A DNA stretch of 64,000 bases. Source: Novosphingobium olei (GTDB lineage Bacteria; Pseudomonadota; Alphaproteobacteria; Sphingomonadales; Sphingomonadaceae). Under the pieces are notes generated by a model that saw only the letters and a program-made list of their open reading frames with translations, did not search any database and was not told the origin of the DNA. The stretch spans positions 682,001 through 746,000 of the forward strand of contig NZ_JABBGM010000002.1 in NCBI RefSeq assembly GCF_012927405.1, given 5' to 3'. How positions within the stretch are numbered: the stretch's first letter is position 1; each line of letters starts with the position of its first letter. The position numbers were made by a program, and so were the translations under genes. Below are positions 60,808-64,000 of the stretch, one piece after another.

Positions 60808-62745
60808 ATGATGCGACCGCGTTTGGCTCTGCTGGCGTCGCTTCTGCTGGGTTCCGTTGCGCACGCTGCACCCGCCGATCCTGATGCCCCGACTGAGACG
60901 ACCCGCGCCGCCAATGCAGCGGCTCTTGCTGCTGCACCGATGTCGGACAAGCGTGACGAAGACTTTGCCGGCAGAGGGTTCGTTGCAATGCGTGCCGATC
61001 CGCTCATCAAGGATAGTGACGGGCGGGTGGTTTGGAACCTCGGCCAATGGAAGTTCGCGACAGGAGCGGCGCCTGACACCGTCAATCCCAGCCTGTGGCG
61101 GCATGCCGGCCTTCTTGCGAAAAGTGGCCTGTTCAAGGTTACCGACCGTATCTGGCAAGTGCGCGGGTTCGATATCTCGAATCTCACCTTCGTCCGTGGG
61201 GAGAAGGGCTGGATCGTCATCGACACCGGCACGACCTCGGAGACGGCTGGAGCGGCATGGGCGCTCGTTGCCGAAAAACTCGGCAAGGCACCGGTCACGG
61301 CGATCATCTATACCCACAGCCACGCCGATCATTTCGGAGGCACAGGCGCATTTGTAGCGGATCTTGCTCCGGGTGCCCCAATCGTTGCGCCCAAGGGGTT
61401 CCGTGAAGCAGCCGTGTCCGAAAATGTGATTGCCGGACCTGCCATGGCACGGCGCGCGGCCTACCAATTTGGTGTGCCGCTCGATCCAGGTCCCAGAGGG
61501 ACCGTCAATTCAGGGATAGGTCTGGCCGTACCGGTCGGAACACAAACGCTCGTTCCGCCGACCAAGGAGATTGAAACCACCGGCACCGAACTCGTGCTCG
61601 ACGGGGTCAGGGTGCGTTTCCAGGTTACGCCTTCGACCGAGGCGCCTGCGGAAATGAACCTGGGCTTCCCGGATTGGAAGGTGGCTGACCTCGCCGAGAA
61701 TGCCAATGTCAGCCAGCACAATATCCTGACGCCGCGTGGGGCGCAGATCCGCAACGCGCGCGGCTGGGCGCAAGGCCTGACGGAGGCTATCGACTTCTTC
61801 GCCGGCGCAGAGGTGATGATCACCAGCCACGGCTGGCCCCGGTTTGGCGCAGGCGAGATTGCCGATTATCTCGCCAAGCATCGTGACGCCTACGCATTTC
61901 TTCACGACCAGACCGTGCGATGGATGAACAAGGGCCTTACCGGGCCGGAGATTGCCGCACGGCTCAAGCTTCCGGCCGCGCTCGAGAAAGAGTGGTACGA
62001 CCGGCCATACTATGGCTCGTTCGCGTTCAATGCGCGGGCGGTCTATCAGTACTACCTCGGCTGGTATGATGCGAACCCCGTTCACCTAGCGCCTTTGCCT
62101 GCCGAAGACGCCGCCAAGCGTTATGTCGCAGCGATCGGGGGAGCGGCAAAGGTTCGTGCGCTTGCCAAGGCTGCATTCGACAAGGGGGACTACCCCTGGG
62201 CAGCAGAGTTGCTCGACAAGGCGGTGTTTGCCGACCCGGGCGATCAGGCAGCGCGCACCTTGCTCGCCAGCAGTTATCGCCAGATGGCCTGGGGCAGCGA
62301 AAATGCCCTGTGGCGCAACATGTATCTGACCGGCGCACAGGAACTTACCACGGGAATCAAGCCGCTTGCAGGCGGAGGACGGTCGACGATAGCGACGTCG
62401 CTGCCGCCGGACGATCTGTTCGACGTCCTGGCGACCCGGCTTGATCCCGACAGGGTCGGCGATGTGTCGCTTCGTCTGGGCTTCACATTTCCCGATCGCA
62501 ACGCGTCCTACACGCTCGTCGTCGCCAACGGCGTCCTTACGCATCGCCCGGGCATTGTCGGTGCACCTGATGCAACGCTAACGGTGCGGTATCCCGATCT
62601 CGTCAACGCCTTGCTGCGCGGCCAGCCTCTCGCGGCCAGGATTGCGTCAGGTGATGCAAGTTTTGCCGGGGACCCGACGGCGCTGCAGAGGTTCGTGACA
62701 TATCTGGACAGGCCGGATCCGCTGTTCCCAATCGTCACGCCCTGA
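60808..62745 (+). CDS. Secreted SdsA-type alkyl/aryl sulfatase (metallo-beta-lactamase fold)
   Basis: The 645-residue protein has a signal peptide (RLALLASLLLGSVAHA). The zinc motif THSHADH is at about 169-175, with further metal-site residues in PSTEAPAEMNLGF and NVSQHNILTPRG. An alkylsulfatase dimerisation domain (about 420-520) and a C-terminal SCP2-like domain complete it. SdsA1 hydrolyses primary alkyl sulfates such as SDS to the fatty alcohol in the periplasm. The start is ATG 60808, five bases after GGGAGG. Confidence 0.92.
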   Translation: MMRPRLALLASLLLGSVAHAAPADPDAPTETTRAANAAALAAAPMSDKRDEDFAGRGFVAMRADPLIKDSDGRVVWNLGQWKFATGAAPDTVNPSLWRHAGLLAKSGLFKVTDRIWQVRGFDISNLTFVRGEKGWIVIDTGTTSETAGAAWALVAEKLGKAPVTAIIYTHSHADHFGGTGAFVADLAPGAPIVAPKGFREAAVSENVIAGPAMARRAAYQFGVPLDPGPRGTVNSGIGLAVPVGTQTLVPPTKEIETTGTELVLDGVRVRFQVTPSTEAPAEMNLGFPDWKVADLAENANVSQHNILTPRGAQIRNARGWAQGLTEAIDFFAGAEVMITSHGWPRFGAGEIADYLAKHRDAYAFLHDQTVRWMNKGLTGPEIAARLKLPAALEKEWYDRPYYGSFAFNARAVYQYYLGWYDANPVHLAPLPAEDAAKRYVAAIGGAAKVRALAKAAFDKGDYPWAAELLDKAVFADPGDQAARTLLASSYRQMAWGSENALWRNMYLTGAQELTTGIKPLAGGGRSTIATSLPPDDLFDVLATRLDPDRVGDVSLRLGFTFPDRNASYTLVVANGVLTHRPGIVGAPDATLTVRYPDLVNALLRGQPLAARIASGDASFAGDPTALQRFVTYLDRPDPLFPIVTP

Positions 62746-62755
62746 GGGAATTTCC

Positions 62756-64000
62756 ATGACAGCTGCCTATATCGTCGACGCCGTTCGCACCCCGCGGGGC
62801 ATCGGCAAGGCCGGGAAGGGGGCGCTTGCGCACCTCCATCCGCAAGATATTGGCGCTGCCGTGCTTCGCGCAATCCGCGACCGCAACGATCTCGATACGT
62901 CCAGGGTCGACGACATCATTTGGTCCTGCAGCCAGCAGCGCGGGAAGCAAGGTGGCGATCTTGGGCGATTGTCCGCGCTCTGGGCAGGGTATGACGTCAA
63001 GGCAAGCGCGATGACTCTCGATCGCTTCTGCGGTGGGGGCATCACTTCCGTCGGCCTTGCCGCCGGGCAGATCATGGCCGGCTTCGAAGATGTCATCATT
63101 GCCGGCGGTACGGAGATGATGAGCCATCATCAGGAAGCTGATGGCTGGGATCAGGGCACCCCTTACGCAACGCTCGGTCGTGCGCGGGGCAATTATGCGC
63201 TCTATGAACAGCATCCGATCTCCGCGGTCGGCGTGGCGGCGGATGCGATCGCAGGCATGGAAGGTATTTCGCGCGCCGACCTTGAGGCACTGGGCGTGGA
63301 AAGCCAACGCCGGGCCAAGGTTGCCATCGACGAAAAGCGCTTCGCTCGCAGCCTCGTGCCCGTGTGCAATCGCGATGGCACACTCGCACTCGACCTCGAC
63401 GAGTACCCGCGTCCGGAGACCACGGCGGAAACGCTGGCAGCGCTCAAGCCCGCGTTCATTGCAGTGGAGCAGTTGGCGGCCGCACCGGATGGCACGACCA
63501 TGCGGCAGATGATCGAACGCAAGTATCCCGACCTTCGGTGGGAGCCAGTTCACCATGTCGGCACAAGTTCAGGCGTCGTCGATGGCGCGGCGGCATTGCT
63601 TCTTGCCAGCGAACATGGCCTGACGGCCAATGGCTGGAAACCACGCGCCCGGATCGTCACAGCGGTGAATGAGGGCGACTGCCCTACGTTGATTCTGAAT
63701 GCCCCTGTGCCAGCCGCGCGCAAGGCGCTGGCGCGAGCAGGGCTTTCGGTCGAGGACATCGACTTGTGGGAAATCAACGAAGCCTTTGCCGTGGTCACGG
63801 AAAAAGCGATCCGCGATCTGGGACTCGACCGCGATAAGGTGAATGTAAACGGCGGCTCCATAGCCTTGGGCCATCCGATCGGTGCGACGGGTTCGATCCT
63901 CATCGGCACTGCCCTCGATGAACTCGAACGCAGAGGCGGCCGCTATGCTCTCATCACGATGTGCGCATTCGGCGGGATGGCGCCTGCGTTGGTCATCGAG
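62756..64000 (+). CDS. Acetyl-CoA C-acyltransferase (thiolase), 3' end cut by window
   Basis: From ATG 62756 the frame stays open for 415 codons to the window edge. Catalytic residues are visible: Cys92 in DRFCGGG, the GHPIGATGS His and the CAFGG Cys near the end. It cleaves 3-oxoacyl-CoA with CoA. Only a few residues after VIE are expected to be missing. It begins 10 bp after the sulfatase stop, so it belongs to the same unit and fits a lipid-degradation role. Confidence 0.92.
   Translation, partial: MTAAYIVDAVRTPRGIGKAGKGALAHLHPQDIGAAVLRAIRDRNDLDTSRVDDIIWSCSQQRGKQGGDLGRLSALWAGYDVKASAMTLDRFCGGGITSVGLAAGQIMAGFEDVIIAGGTEMMSHHQEADGWDQGTPYATLGRARGNYALYEQHPISAVGVAADAIAGMEGISRADLEALGVESQRRAKVAIDEKRFARSLVPVCNRDGTLALDLDEYPRPETTAETLAALKPAFIAVEQLAAAPDGTTMRQMIERKYPDLRWEPVHHVGTSSGVVDGAAALLLASEHGLTANGWKPRARIVTAVNEGDCPTLILNAPVPAARKALARAGLSVEDIDLWEINEAFAVVTEKAIRDLGLDRDKVNVNGGSIALGHPIGATGSILIGTALDELERRGGRYALITMCAFGGMAPALVIE

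Noticed and set aside
1..64000. CRISPR array, prophage or insertion sequence
   Set aside because: No regularly spaced repeats, transposase, integrase or phage structural genes were found.

Overview
The window is a high-GC, gene-dense alphaproteobacterial chromosome segment, most likely from the Sphingomonadaceae (Novosphingobium or a close relative). That placement is an inference. It rests on the sdhE/recG pair, the coiled-coil/zapA/6S RNA/5-FCL block, tkt-gap-pgk next to a class I aldolase, phaR beside alr and proS, short type-3 ProS, and a cvpA/Fe-S scaffold pair. No prophage, insertion sequence, CRISPR array or replication origin is visible.

Layout. 1-5 kb: partial sdhE, recG, a hemerythrin protein, tRNA-Pro(CGG), a chemoreceptor-like protein and a small membrane protein. 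5-10 kb: thyA, then a three-gene branched-chain 2-oxoacid dehydrogenase operon (E1a, E1b, E2) behind a good sigma70-type promoter, then two identical tRNA-Asp genes, each followed by a clear terminator. 10-18 kb: DUF2842, 5-formyl-THF cyclo-ligase, a probable 6S RNA, zapA and a coiled-coil protein on the minus strand, opposite the plus-strand run tkt, gap, MOSC protein, pgk, fbaB. 18-28 kb: thiE, L,D-transpeptidase, M23 peptidase, OPT transporter, efp, inositol monophosphatase, tRNA-Leu(CAA), radA, cvpA and an IscU-like scaffold with only two Cys. 28-45 kb: MHS-family transporter, alr, phaR with a palindromic operator candidate, proS, secreted M3 and M28 peptidases, rnr, a universal stress protein, pyruvate dehydrogenase E2 and lpd, a 50-residue ORF whose ribosome-binding site lies in a hairpin, a GST and a BaiN/HI0933-type flavoprotein.

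45-58 kb is the most accessory-looking part. It holds a patatin lipoprotein coupled to a PCMH-type FAD oxidase, a DUF465 protein, a TIR-membrane-TolB-like-TPR protein followed by a small lipoprotein, a secreted protein joining Cys-rich Sel1/Hcp-like repeats to a trypsin-type protease, and a virJ/acvB-DUF2147-mprF operon that probably makes and removes aminoacyl-phosphatidylglycerol. 58-64 kb is a lipid-catabolism run: two acyl-CoA dehydrogenases, an SdsA-type alkylsulfatase and a thiolase cut by the window end.

How the parts work together. Central carbon metabolism (transketolase, GAPDH, PGK, aldolase, the two E2 subunits and a shared E3) makes up much of the first two thirds. The last third is dominated by envelope and lipid functions. 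Start codons were moved inward from the longest reading frame wherever family alignment or a Shine-Dalgarno site indicated it. Long reading frames antisense to real genes are common at this GC content and are left out.
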